A DNA stretch of 64,000 nt from Myxococcales bacterium (GTDB lineage: Bacteria; Myxococcota_A; Bradymonadia; UBA7976; UBA1532), in contig JACKDN010000026.1 of the NCBI GenBank assembly GCA_020633465.1, forward strand, positions 47,461-111,460, in the 5' to 3' direction. Every line of letters begins with the position of its first letter. Position 1 is the stretch's first letter. A program made the translations under genes and the position numbers. Of this stretch, positions 8,262 through 16,838 are shown piece by piece. Below the pieces are notes generated by a model, which searched no databases, was not told the DNA's origin, and saw nothing but the letters and a program-made list of their open reading frames with translations.

Positions 8262-8732
8262 ATGAACCCGATCGAACGCATCCTCGTCCCCGTCGACTTC
8301 TCGCCCTGCTCGCGCCTGGCGCTGCAGTACGGGATCGACATGGCGCAGCGGTTCGGCGCCTCCCTGACCGCGCTGCACGTCTACGAGCCGCCCCACTACG
8401 TCGGCGACGTGATGGTGCAGCTGCCCGAGAAGACGTCGGTCACGGTGCACGAGTACGTGCGGCGGCAGTCGGCGCAGCTGCTCGACGAGCTGATCGACAC
8501 GACCGCGGGGCTCGACGAGGTCACCTTCGAGCGCCGGCTCGTGTCGGGCGTTCCGCACATCGCGGTGCTCGACGCGGCCCGCGAGATGAAGGCCGACCTC
8601 GTCATCATGGGCACGCACGGGCGCACCGGCCTCTCGCACCTGCTGATGGGCAGCGTCGTCGAGAAGGTGCTGCGCCAGGCCCCGTGCCCCGTCCTCGTCG
8701 TCCGCGACGCCTATCCCGAAAAGTCCCGCTGA
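8262..8732 (+). CDS. Universal stress protein, UspA family
   Basis: This 156-residue single-domain protein belongs to the universal stress family, small cytoplasmic dimers that bind ATP and respond to energy or redox stress. It starts with the family block ERILVPVDFSPCS and has the ATP-loop signature G-x2-G-x9-G-S near the C-terminus (MGTHGRTGLSHLLMGS), so it is of the ATP-binding type. The ATG at 8262 follows a GGAGGAG Shine-Dalgarno. Its stop is 18 bases before ccoS, so it is probably the first gene of the cbb3 oxidase operon; usp genes near cbb3 or FNR-controlled genes are known in other proteobacteria, in keeping with a low-oxygen regulon. Confidence 0.92.
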   Translation: MNPIERILVPVDFSPCSRLALQYGIDMAQRFGASLTALHVYEPPHYVGDVMVQLPEKTSVTVHEYVRRQSAQLLDELIDTTAGLDEVTFERRLVSGVPHIAVLDAAREMKADLVIMGTHGRTGLSHLLMGSVVEKVLRQAPCPVLVVRDAYPEKSR

Positions 8733-8750
8733 GCCACCGAGGCGATCACC

Positions 8751-8918
8751 ATGGATGTGCTGTTCATTTTGCTGCCCATCGCCCTGGGCTTCGTTCTCGC
8801 CGCCGTCTTCGTCTTTGCGTGGGCGGTGCGCGACGGCCAGTTCGATGACCTCGAGACCCCCGCGCTGCGGGCGTTGCTCGACGACCCCCGCTCGACGGAC
8901 GAGGAGGTGAAGCGTTGA
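8751..8918 (+). CDS. ccoS: CcoS, cbb3 oxidase maturation protein
   Basis: This short 55-residue gene encodes one N-terminal transmembrane helix (MDVLFILLPIALGFVLAA) followed by the diagnostic CcoS block WAVRDGQFDDLETPALR and a charged tail. CcoS is needed for inserting haem and copper cofactors into the cbb3 oxidase, probably with CcoI. Length matches the family (about 50-70). It overlaps the TTG start of ccoNO by four bases (TTGA), so the two are translationally coupled. The position is unusual: in most bacteria ccoS follows ccoI at the end of the ccoGHIS cluster, whereas here it opens the structural operon. Confidence 0.93.
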   Translation: MDVLFILLPIALGFVLAAVFVFAWAVRDGQFDDLETPALRALLDDPRSTDEEVKR

Positions 8919-11032
8919 AGGTCGAGGAGTTCCAGTACGACGACAAGATCGTACGCAAGTTCGTCGTCGCCACCGTCGTCTGGGGCGTCGTCGGCATGTT
9001 GGTCGGGTTGATCATCGCCTTTCAGCTGGTCGTGCATCAGCTGAACTTCGATCTGCCCTTCCTGACCTTCGGCCGCCTGCGCCCCTTGCACACGAACGCG
9101 GTCATCTTCGCGTTCGTCGGCAACGGCATCTTCGCCGGCGTCTACTACTCGACGCAGCGCCTCCTGAAAGCGCGGATGTTCAATGACGGCCTGTCCAAGT
9201 TCCACTTCTGGGGCTGGCAGGCCATCATCGTCTCGGCGGCGGTGACGCTGCCGCTGGGCATCACCACCAGCAAGGAGTACGCGGAGCTCGAGTGGCCCAT
9301 CGACATCGCCATCGCGGTGGTCTGGGTCGTCTTCGCCATCAACTTCTTCGGCACCCTGGTCAAGCGGCGCGAGCGGCACCTGTACGTCGCCATCTGGTTC
9401 TACATCGCGTCGATCGTGGCGGTGGCCCTGCTGCACATCGTCAACTCGCTGGCCCTGCCGGTGTCGATCCTCAAGAGCTACTCGATCTACGCGGGCATCC
9501 AGGACGCCCTGGTGCAGTGGTGGTACGGCCACAACGCGGTGGCCTTCTTCCTCACCACGCCCTACCTGGGCCTGATGTACTACTTCATGCCCAAGGCGGC
9601 GCAGCGGCCGGTCTACAGCTACCGCCTGTCGGTGGTGCACTTCTGGTCGCTGGTGTTCCTGTACATGTGGGCCGGCCCGCACCACCTGCTGTACACCTCG
9701 CTGCCCCAGTGGGCCCAGACCCTGGGCACCACCTTCTCGATCATGCTCATCGCGCCGTCGTGGGGCGGCATGATCAACGGCCTGCTCACCCTGCGGGGCG
9801 CGTGGGACAAGCTGCGCACGGATCCGGTGCTGAAGTTCATGGTGGCGGCGATCACCTTCTACGGCATGTCGACCTTCGAGGGGCCGATGATGTCGCTGAA
9901 GTCGGTCAACGCGCTGAGCCACTACACCAACTGGACCATCGCTCACGTCCACGCGGGCGCCCTCGGCTGGAACGGCTTCTTGACCTTCGGCATGTTGTAC
10001 TGGCTGGTGCCGCGCCTGTGGGGCGCCAAGCAGCTGCACAGCACCAAGATGGCCACCACCCACTTCTGGCTGGGCCTGGTGGGCATCGGCATGTACGTCC
10101 TGTCCATGTGGGCCGCCGGCATCGCCGAGGGCCTGATGTGGAAGGAGTTCGACGCCGACGGTCGCCTGGTCTACGCCACCTGGGCCGACACCCTGCCGAC
10201 GCTGAACCCGATGTACTGGGTGCGCGGGCTGGGCGGCACGCTCTACTTCGTCGGCGTCATCATGATGGTGGTCAACCTGTGGAAGACCGCCAAGAGCGGT
10301 ACGCCGGTCGATCAGACCGACGCCGCCGCGCCCCTGCCCGAGCCGGCCGGCGCTGGCGCCGGCGGGCTGCACCGGCTGCTCGAGGGCAAGCCCCTCACCT
10401 TCACCGTGCTGACGACGGTGGCGGTGGCCGCCGGCGGCGCCTTCGAGATCATCCCCAGCCTGCTGATCGACAGCAACGTGCCCACGATCGCGGCGGTGAA
10501 GCCCTACACGCCCCTCGAGCTCGAGGGCCGGGACATCTACATCTCGGAGGGCTGCTACAACTGCCACAGCCAGCACGTTCGCCCGTTCCGCGGTGAGACC
10601 GAGCGCTACGGGCCCTACAGCAAGGCGGGCGAGTTCGTCTACGACCACCCCTTCCAGTTCGGATCGCGCCGCATCGGGCCCGATCTGCACCGGGTGGGCG
10701 GCAAGTACCCCGACGGCTGGCACTACCGCCACATGATCGACCCGCGCGACACCAGCGAGGGCTCGGTGATGCCGTCCTACCCGTGGCTGGCCGACGATCC
10801 TCTCGACCTGAGCATGACGCAGGCGAAGGTGAAGGCCATGACCGTCTTCAACGTGCCCTACAGCGACGCGGACGTCGCCAACGCCGTGGAGAACGCGAAG
10901 GCGCAGGCGGCGGCCATCGGCAAGCGGCTCGAGGATCAGAAGCTGCCGAACGCGCAGGACAAGAAGATCGTGGCCCTGATCGCCTACCTGCAGCGCCTCG
11001 GCACCGACATCCGCGCGGAGGGGGCGCAGTGA
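8915..11032 (+). CDS. ccoNO: cbb3 oxidase subunits I and II fused (CcoN-CcoO)
   Basis: This 705-residue fusion joins the catalytic haem-copper subunit CcoN (about residues 1-455) with the mono-haem cytochrome CcoO (about 456-705). In CcoN the low-spin haem ligand is His59 (LHTNAV) with partner His346; Cu-B ligands are His206 (WYGHN), His256 and His257 (AGPHH), Tyr250 lies six residues before them as in cbb3 enzymes, and His344 (AHVH) ligates the active-site haem. The CcoO part has its own membrane anchor (FTVLTTVAVAAGGAF) and one CxxCH haem site at Cys547-His551 (CYNCH). The enzyme reduces oxygen to water with high affinity and pumps protons. The TTG start is supported by GGAGG ten bases upstream and overlaps ccoS. 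Fusion of N and O is known in some lineages but fixes 1:1 stoichiometry. Confidence 0.96.
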   Translation: MKVEEFQYDDKIVRKFVVATVVWGVVGMLVGLIIAFQLVVHQLNFDLPFLTFGRLRPLHTNAVIFAFVGNGIFAGVYYSTQRLLKARMFNDGLSKFHFWGWQAIIVSAAVTLPLGITTSKEYAELEWPIDIAIAVVWVVFAINFFGTLVKRRERHLYVAIWFYIASIVAVALLHIVNSLALPVSILKSYSIYAGIQDALVQWWYGHNAVAFFLTTPYLGLMYYFMPKAAQRPVYSYRLSVVHFWSLVFLYMWAGPHHLLYTSLPQWAQTLGTTFSIMLIAPSWGGMINGLLTLRGAWDKLRTDPVLKFMVAAITFYGMSTFEGPMMSLKSVNALSHYTNWTIAHVHAGALGWNGFLTFGMLYWLVPRLWGAKQLHSTKMATTHFWLGLVGIGMYVLSMWAAGIAEGLMWKEFDADGRLVYATWADTLPTLNPMYWVRGLGGTLYFVGVIMMVVNLWKTAKSGTPVDQTDAAAPLPEPAGAGAGGLHRLLEGKPLTFTVLTTVAVAAGGAFEIIPSLLIDSNVPTIAAVKPYTPLELEGRDIYISEGCYNCHSQHVRPFRGETERYGPYSKAGEFVYDHPFQFGSRRIGPDLHRVGGKYPDGWHYRHMIDPRDTSEGSVMPSYPWLADDPLDLSMTQAKVKAMTVFNVPYSDADVANAVENAKAQAAAIGKRLEDQKLPNAQDKKIVALIAYLQRLGTDIRAEGAQ

Positions 11033-11205
11033 AGGCCGAAATCCTGTCGCAGACCGACTACCTGACCTACCCGCTGATCTCGGTGGTGCTGTTCGTCGCG
11101 ATCTTCTCGGCGGCGGTGCTGTGGGTGTTCCGACCGGGCAGCCGCGAGGTCTACGCCAAGCGGAGCATGATGGTGTTCGACGACGAGAAGGGGACGAGCC
11201 GATGA
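11029..11205 (+). CDS. ccoQ: CcoQ-like small subunit of cbb3 oxidase
   Basis: This 58-residue protein has one central transmembrane helix (LISVVLFVAIFSAAVLWVF) and a cytoplasmic tail (YAKRSMMVFDDEKG), the usual plan for CcoQ, which stabilises the oxidase complex and its CcoP interaction. It overlaps the stop of ccoNO (GTGA) and the start of ccoP (ATGA), so position and size support the assignment more than sequence, which is weakly conserved in this family. The GTG start at 11029 gives a short polar N-terminus before the helix. Confidence 0.85.
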   Translation: MKAEILSQTDYLTYPLISVVLFVAIFSAAVLWVFRPGSREVYAKRSMMVFDDEKGTSR

Positions 11206-11753
11206 GTCAGGTCAACGACGAGCTGCTCGACCACGAATACGACGGCATCCGGGAGTACGACAATCCGCTGCCGCGTTGGTGGCTGGGCATCTTCGTCATC
11301 TCGGTCGTGTTCTCCGTCATCTACGTCCCCTACTACCACTTCATGGGGGGCCCGCATCAGGAAGACGAGTACGCCGCCGAGATGGCCGCGGCGGCGGCGA
11401 GCGCGCCCAAGGTCGAGAAGCTCGACGAGGCCGCGCTGCAGAAGATCGCCGCCGATCCGACACGGATTCAGGCCGGAAAGGCTCTCTACGACAAGCACTG
11501 CGTCGCCTGCCACACGGCGGACGGCGGCGGGCTGGTCGGGCCGAACCTGACCGACAAGTTCTGGATCCACGGCGGCTCGCTGACCGACATCGTGCACACC
11601 ATCACCGAGGGCGTGCCGGAGAAGGGGATGATCAGCTGGAAGACCCAGCTGTCCGCCGAGGAGATCCGGTCGGTCGCGGCCTTCGTCAACACCCTGCGGG
11701 GCACCACCCCCGCCAACCCCAAGGCCCCCGAAGGCGAACCCTACGAGGGGTGA
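11202..11753 (+). CDS. ccoP: CcoP, cbb3 oxidase cytochrome c subunit (single haem)
   Basis: This 183-residue protein has the characteristic CcoP N-terminus (HEYDGIREYDNPLPRWW) and one membrane helix (LGIFVISVVFSVIYVPYYHF), then a periplasmic cytochrome c domain with one CxxCH (CVACH) and a distal Met in the KGMISW segment. The canonical CcoP of proteobacteria is about 300 residues with two haem c domains; only one is present here, so electrons would pass from the donor to CcoO through a single haem. Similar short CcoP subunits occur in other phyla. It overlaps ccoQ by four bases and is followed 37 bases later by ccoG. Confidence 0.93.
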   Translation: MSQVNDELLDHEYDGIREYDNPLPRWWLGIFVISVVFSVIYVPYYHFMGGPHQEDEYAAEMAAAAASAPKVEKLDEAALQKIAADPTRIQAGKALYDKHCVACHTADGGGLVGPNLTDKFWIHGGSLTDIVHTITEGVPEKGMISWKTQLSAEEIRSVAAFVNTLRGTTPANPKAPEGEPYEG

Positions 11754-11790
11754 CGCCCCCGGGGCCCCGAGCCCCGCGGGAGGGAGAGCG

Positions 11791-13173
11791 ATGCCGCTCG
11801 CCGAGAACGACACCGTCAGCACACTGGGTGACCGCGGCCAGCGCATGTGGCTCTACCCCCTGCGGGTGGCCGGCCGCTTCGTCAAGGCGCGCACCGCGGT
11901 CGCCTACGTGCTCATCACGCTCCTGCTGATCGCCCCGTGGATCGATGTGCTTGGGCACCCGGCCATGCACTTCGACATCCCGCACCGGCGCTTCTACTTC
12001 TGGGGCCTGACGCTGTTCGCGACCGACGCGAACTACCTGATGTTCCTGTTCGGCGGGTTCATCTTCGGCATCTTCTTCTTCACCGCCCTGCTCGGCCGCG
12101 TGTGGTGCGGCTGGGCGTGCCCGCAGACGGTCTTCCTCGAGTCGGTCATCCGCCCGATCGAGCAGCTGATCGAGGGCCAGCCCAGCCAGCGCAAGAAGCT
12201 GGACGCCGCGCCCTGGACGGCGGGCAAGGTGTTCAAGAAGGTGCTCAAGTTCACGGCCTTCCTGGTGGTGTCGGGGGCCATCGCGACCACCTTCACCGCC
12301 TACTTCCTCGGCCGGGACGGTGTCTTCGAGGCGCAGGCCGATCCCTTCTCTCATCCGGTGGGCACCACCATCTTCATCGCGATGACCGCGGTGCTGATGT
12401 TCGACTTCGGTTGGTTCCGCGAGCAGACCTGCATCGTCGCCTGCCCCTACGGCCGCTTCCAGTCCGTGCTGATGGACGCGGACTCGCTGACCATCGCCTA
12501 CGACGCCGGGCGCGGCGAGCCGCGCGGCAAGCCGAGCGACAAGGACGCCGGCGACTGCATCGACTGCAAGAAGTGCGTGGTGGTGTGCCCCACCGGCATC
12601 GACATCCGCAAAGGCATCCAGATGGAGTGCGTCAACTGCACCGCCTGCCTGGACGCCTGCGACAGCATCATGGACAAGCTCGGGCGCGAGCGCGGGCTGA
12701 TCCGCTACACCTCGCTCAACGCCCTCGAGGGCCGCAAGCTGCGGCTGCTGCGGCCGCGGGTGATCGCCTACGGCCTGGCCCTGGTGGCCATCGCGGTGGG
12801 CTTCACCACCGCCGTCACGATGCGCGAGCCGGTCGAGATCGCCGTCACGCGCATGACCAACGCGCCCTTCGTCGTCCTGCCCGACGGCCGGGTGCAGAAC
12901 ATGATGACGCTGCGCATCTCGAACAAGACGGCCGAGCCGCGCACCTTCTCGGTGGCCGTGGTCGATCCGCCTCGGGGCGAGGCGATCAGCCCGGTCGAGA
13001 CGCTCGTGGTGCAGCCGGGGCAGGTGGGCAAGTTCCCGCTGCTGCTGATTCGGGACAACCCGAACGCCGCCAGCAGCACCTTCACCCTGAAGATCGAGGA
13101 CGATCACGGCTTCGCGCAGGAGGTGGGCACGCCCTTCCTGTCGACCGAGCCGGACGGAAAGGACGCGACGTGA
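11791..13173 (+). CDS. ccoG: CcoG (RdxA/FixG), cbb3 oxidase copper-assembly ferredoxin
   Basis: This 460-residue membrane protein carries two 4Fe-4S motifs, the first at Cys256-x2-Cys-x2-Cys-x3-Cys (CIDCKKCVVVCP) and the second just after (CVNCTACLDAC), flanked by several transmembrane helices and the conserved block CGWACPQTVFLE. CcoG reduces Cu(II) to Cu(I) for delivery to the oxidase. The C-terminal third is an Ig-like periplasmic domain (RISNKTAEPRTFSV). Length and order match the family. The ATG at 11791 follows a GGAGGGAGAG ribosome-binding site, and the gene overlaps ccoH by four bases. Confidence 0.95.
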   Translation: MPLAENDTVSTLGDRGQRMWLYPLRVAGRFVKARTAVAYVLITLLLIAPWIDVLGHPAMHFDIPHRRFYFWGLTLFATDANYLMFLFGGFIFGIFFFTALLGRVWCGWACPQTVFLESVIRPIEQLIEGQPSQRKKLDAAPWTAGKVFKKVLKFTAFLVVSGAIATTFTAYFLGRDGVFEAQADPFSHPVGTTIFIAMTAVLMFDFGWFREQTCIVACPYGRFQSVLMDADSLTIAYDAGRGEPRGKPSDKDAGDCIDCKKCVVVCPTGIDIRKGIQMECVNCTACLDACDSIMDKLGRERGLIRYTSLNALEGRKLRLLRPRVIAYGLALVAIAVGFTTAVTMREPVEIAVTRMTNAPFVVLPDGRVQNMMTLRISNKTAEPRTFSVAVVDPPRGEAISPVETLVVQPGQVGKFPLLLIRDNPNAASSTFTLKIEDDHGFAQEVGTPFLSTEPDGKDAT

Positions 13174-13649
13174 GCGAGAACGACCGCCCGACGAAGCGAC
13201 CCTTCAACCCCTGGCCCTGGGGCATCGGCCTGGGCCTGATGGTCGTGTTCGTCGCCAACGGCATCATGCTGTACATCGCCAACCGCGAGAAGCCGGTCAT
13301 CGAGACCACGCGCTACTACGAAGAGGGGCTCGAGTACGATCGCGTCATGGAGGCGCAGCGCGCGTCGGCGGCGCTGGGCTGGAGCGCGGCGGTGGAGCTG
13401 GTCGAGGACGGCGTGCGCTACGAGCTGCGCGATCGCACGGGCGGCGCGGTGACCGGGCTGCAGGGCGCGCTGGCGATGCGCCGCGCCGACACGACGGCCT
13501 ACGACGTCGAGGCCGCCTTCCAGGAGATCGCCCCCGGCGTCTACCTCGGCCCGCGGGCCAAGGCGCGCGGCCTGTATCGCCTCGACGCGCGGCTGGACAA
13601 CGACGCCGGGGCGCCCTGGGTCGACCAGCGGAAGCTGTACGTGCCATGA
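13170..13649 (+). CDS. ccoH: CcoH (FixH family) cbb3 oxidase assembly protein
   Basis: This 159-residue protein has an N-terminal cytoplasmic stretch, one transmembrane helix (WGIGLGLMVVFVANGIMLY) and the FixH-type periplasmic domain beginning ETTRYYEEGLEYDRVMEAQR. The YYxxGLxYDxxM block is diagnostic. CcoH stays with the oxidase and is needed for its stability. The GTG start overlaps the ccoG stop (GTGA), and the stop overlaps the next ATG, so the whole group is translationally coupled. Confidence 0.92.
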   Translation: MSENDRPTKRPFNPWPWGIGLGLMVVFVANGIMLYIANREKPVIETTRYYEEGLEYDRVMEAQRASAALGWSAAVELVEDGVRYELRDRTGGAVTGLQGALAMRRADTTAYDVEAAFQEIAPGVYLGPRAKARGLYRLDARLDNDAGAPWVDQRKLYVP

Positions 13650-14374
13650 CGCTGTGGGCCGTCCTCGCCGCCAGCCTGGTGGGCAGCCTGCACTGCGCGG
13701 GCATGTGTGGCGGCTTCGTGATGCTGTACGCCGGGCCCGAGGGTGGGGCGGCGCGGCACGCCGCGTACAACGCCGGCCGGCTCTTGGCCTACGTGGGCCT
13801 GGGCGTCCTGGCGGCCTTCGTCGCCGGGCAGGTCGACCTCGCGGCCGAGACGCTGGTGGGGGCGCGCCGCGTGGCCACCGTCGGACTGGGCGTGGTGCTG
13901 GTGTTCGTGGCCCTGCGCGAGTTCGGGTTGCTGCGTCGGCGCGGCAAGCTGGTGCAGATCGAGGATCGCCCGGGCCTGGTGGCGCGCCTGCAGGCCCGCG
14001 TCGGCCGCCTGTCGCGGCGCCCGGGCATCACCCCTGCGCTGATGGTCGGCCTCTTCTCGGCCGTGCTGCCCTGCGGCTGGCTGTGGAGCTTCGTCGCGGT
14101 CGCCGGCACCACCGCCGATCCGCTGGCGGGCGCGGCCGTGATGGCGGCCTTCTGGGCCGGCACCGTACCGGTGCTGCTCACCGTCGGCGGCCTCGCCACC
14201 ATCCTCGGCAGCCGCATGCGCCGCTACGCCCGCCCCTTCGCCGCCGCCACCATCCTGGCCGCGGGCGTCTGGGCCCTGGCCGGCAAGTGGGCGCCGATGA
14301 CCACCGCCAGCGGCGACGCGGCCCCCGGCCACCATCACTGCGGCCCGCATCAGCCGGGTGATCCGGTCGAATGA
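13646..14374 (+). CDS. SafE/DsbD-like membrane protein of the cbb3 locus
   Basis: This 242-residue polytopic membrane protein has the SafE / 'DsbD_2' fold: an N-terminal helix followed by GSLHCAGMCGGFV, then further helices and a C-terminal His-rich tail (GHHHCGPHQ). The CAGMCGG motif may bind copper or move reducing equivalents across the membrane. Members of this family are commonly encoded between ccoH and ccoI and are thought to help copper delivery to the oxidase, which the His tail fits. It overlaps ccoH upstream and ccoI downstream by four bases each. Confidence 0.88.
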   Translation: MTLWAVLAASLVGSLHCAGMCGGFVMLYAGPEGGAARHAAYNAGRLLAYVGLGVLAAFVAGQVDLAAETLVGARRVATVGLGVVLVFVALREFGLLRRRGKLVQIEDRPGLVARLQARVGRLSRRPGITPALMVGLFSAVLPCGWLWSFVAVAGTTADPLAGAAVMAAFWAGTVPVLLTVGGLATILGSRMRRYARPFAAATILAAGVWALAGKWAPMTTASGDAAPGHHHCGPHQPGDPVE

Positions 14375-16764
14375 ACGCGCGCGCGGAGCCGACGCCCACC
14401 GCCGATCCGACGCCCTGCGCGCACTGCGGCCTGCCCGCGCCCGCCCCCGAGGGCGACGCGCCGGCCTTCTGCTGCAACGGCTGCCGCGCCGTCTACGCGA
14501 TGATGCGCGACGTCGGCCTCGACGACTTCTACCGGCTGCGCGATCGCATGGGCGAGGCCCCGGCCGGGCGGCCGGTGGACGACGCGCCGGGCGACTACGC
14601 GCACTTCGACGACGCCGACTTCCAGGCCCGCTTCGCGCCCGACGGGCGCAGCATCGAGCTGCACGTCGACGGCGTCCACTGCGCCGCGTGCGTCTGGGTG
14701 ATGGACCAGCTGCCCCGCGTGGCCCCCGGCGTCACCGACGCCCGCCTCGACTTCGGGCGCGAGCGCCTGCACCTGGCCTGGGATCCCGAGCGCACGCGGC
14801 TGAGCGACGTGGCGGCGGTGCTGCACGGGCTGGGCTACGCGCCCTCGCCGGTGGGCCTCGAGGCGGAGCGCGCCCGGCGCGCCGCCGGCCGCAGCGAGCT
14901 GATCCGCATCGGCGCGATGGCGGCCGTGGCCGGCAACGCGATGATGGTGGCCGCGGCGCTGTACGCCGGCGCCTTCAGCGGCATGGAGGCGCGCTTCGAG
15001 CGCTTCTTCGAGTGGGTGTCGCTGATCCTCGCGGTGCCCGCGGTCACCTACGGCGCCTGGCCCTTCTACCGCGGCGCCTGGTCGGGCCTGCGCATGCGCG
15101 TGGCCCACATCGACCTGCCCATCGCGCTGGGCATCGGCGCGGGCTTCCTGTCGAGCCTCTGGGCCACCCTCACCGGCCAGGGCGAGGTCTACTACGACTC
15201 GGTCACCGCCCTCGTCTTCCTGCTGCTGGTCGGGCGCTTCGTGCAGACGCGCGGGCAGCGGGCGGCCCTCGGTCGGGCCGAGCTGCTGGCGGCGATGACC
15301 CCCGGCTCGGCCTGGCGCTGGGACGGCGGCGACTGGGTGCGCGTGCCGGCCGGCGCGGTGCGCGTCGGCGATCGGGTGCGGGTGCGCAGCGGCGAGACGG
15401 CCCCGGTCGACGGCCGCGTCCTGACCGGGCACGGCCACTTCGACCAGAGCATGCTGACCGGCGAGTCGCGCCCGGTGCCCGCCGGCCCGGGCGACAGCGT
15501 CTTCGCCGGCACGGTCAGCGTGGGCGAGGTGCTCGAGGTCGAGGCCACAGCCTCGGGCGCCGAGACCCGCCTCGGGCGCCTGGTCGAGCTGATCGAGCGC
15601 GCCGAGGCCGAGCGACCGCCCCTGGTGCAGCTGGTCGATCGCATCAGCGGCGCCTTCGTGATCACCGTGGTCGCCCTGGCCGTCGCGGGCGGCGTCTGGT
15701 GGTGGTTCCACGATCCCAGCCGCGTCTTCGACGTCGTGGTGTCGATGCTGGTGGTGTCCTGCCCCTGTGCGCTGGGGTTGGCGACGCCGCTGGCGCTGGC
15801 GGTGGCGCGCGGGCGCGCCGCGGGCATGGGCGTCCTGCTGCGCAACACCGCCGCCATCGAGCGCTTGGCCCGCGTGCAGCGCGTGTGGTTCGACAAGACC
15901 GGCACGTTGACCGCCGGCCGCATGCAGGTGACGCGCGCCTGGCTGCCCGCCGAGTGGCGCGGCGCCGTCGGCGTGCTGGAGCGGGGCTCGACCCACCTCA
16001 TCGCGCGCGCGGTCGCGGCCTGGGCGGGCGGTGAGGGGCAGGCCACCGACGTCGTCGAGACGCCGGGGCGCGGCATCGAGGGCACCGTCGGGGGCCACCG
16101 CGTCCGCGTCGGCGGCCCGGACGTGGGTGATCGGTTCGCGCCGCAGCTGGCCGACGTGCTCGCCGCGGGCGAGACGCCGGTGGCGGTGCACGTGGACGGG
16201 CGCCCGGTGGGGCTGATCGCCCTCGGCGACCGCGTGCGCGACGACAGCGCCGACGCCATCGCCCGACTGCGCGCGCTGGGCCTGCAGGTGGGCCTGCTGA
16301 GCGGCGACCACCCGGCGGTGGCGCGCGCGGTGGGCGACGCGCTGGGCCTCGAGGACGCGCTCGGCGGGCACACCCCCGAGGACAAGGCGCGCGTCGTCGC
16401 CGAGGGCGGCGCGGCGGCGATGGTGGGGGACGGCTTCAACGACGCGGCCGCCCTGCGCGCGGCCTCGGTCGGCGTCGCCGTGCACGGCGGGGCCGAGGTG
16501 GCGATGCAGGTGGCCGACGTCTACCTCGATCGCCCGGGCCCCACGGCGGTCGTCGACGCCCTCGAGGGCGCCCGCCGCACGCTGGCCGTCGTGCGGCGCA
16601 ACCTGGTGTTCTCGCTGTGCTACAACGCCGTCTTCGCGACGCTGGCGCTCACCGGACACGTTTCGCCCCTGGCGGCCGCGATCCTGATGCCGATCAGCTC
16701 GCTCACGGTCGTCGCCTCGTCCACGCTGGGCCGGACGTTTCGACGGCGCGAGCGTGGGGCTTGA
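14371..16764 (+). CDS. ccoI: CcoI, copper-translocating P1B-type ATPase
   Basis: This 797-residue P-type ATPase pumps Cu(I) for cbb3 oxidase assembly. An N-terminal Cys cluster (CAHCGLPAP, FCCNGCR) is followed by a heavy-metal domain with Cys104-x2-Cys107 (VHCAACVW), membrane helices, the TGES phosphatase loop (MLTGESRPV), the ion-binding Cys464-Pro-Cys466, the phosphorylation site Asp508 (DKTGTLT) and the hinge GDGFNDAAAL. The FCCNGC cluster is typical of CcoI rather than of CopA. It starts within the SafE-like gene (ATGA overlap). A hairpin lies right at its stop codon. Confidence 0.96.
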   Translation: MNARAEPTPTADPTPCAHCGLPAPAPEGDAPAFCCNGCRAVYAMMRDVGLDDFYRLRDRMGEAPAGRPVDDAPGDYAHFDDADFQARFAPDGRSIELHVDGVHCAACVWVMDQLPRVAPGVTDARLDFGRERLHLAWDPERTRLSDVAAVLHGLGYAPSPVGLEAERARRAAGRSELIRIGAMAAVAGNAMMVAAALYAGAFSGMEARFERFFEWVSLILAVPAVTYGAWPFYRGAWSGLRMRVAHIDLPIALGIGAGFLSSLWATLTGQGEVYYDSVTALVFLLLVGRFVQTRGQRAALGRAELLAAMTPGSAWRWDGGDWVRVPAGAVRVGDRVRVRSGETAPVDGRVLTGHGHFDQSMLTGESRPVPAGPGDSVFAGTVSVGEVLEVEATASGAETRLGRLVELIERAEAERPPLVQLVDRISGAFVITVVALAVAGGVWWWFHDPSRVFDVVVSMLVVSCPCALGLATPLALAVARGRAAGMGVLLRNTAAIERLARVQRVWFDKTGTLTAGRMQVTRAWLPAEWRGAVGVLERGSTHLIARAVAAWAGGEGQATDVVETPGRGIEGTVGGHRVRVGGPDVGDRFAPQLADVLAAGETPVAVHVDGRPVGLIALGDRVRDDSADAIARLRALGLQVGLLSGDHPAVARAVGDALGLEDALGGHTPEDKARVVAEGGAAAMVGDGFNDAAALRAASVGVAVHGGAEVAMQVADVYLDRPGPTAVVDALEGARRTLAVVRRNLVFSLCYNAVFATLALTGHVSPLAAAILMPISSLTVVASSTLGRTFRRRERGA

Positions 16765-16777
16765 CCCGAGCCGGGTC
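16763..16777 (+). terminator. Hairpin at the end of ccoI
   Basis: GACCCG (16763-16768) and CGGGTC (16772-16777) form a perfect 6 bp stem with a 3-base loop overlapping the ccoI stop. No T tract follows, so it may act as an mRNA end protector or weak terminator instead of an intrinsic terminator. It would separate the oxidase operon from the CBS gene. Confidence 0.35.
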
Positions 16778-16838
16778 GGCGCGCGATCACAACGAACCGG
16801 CCGCGCCGCTGCGGCGCAGCCCCGGCCGTGAGGTGTCG

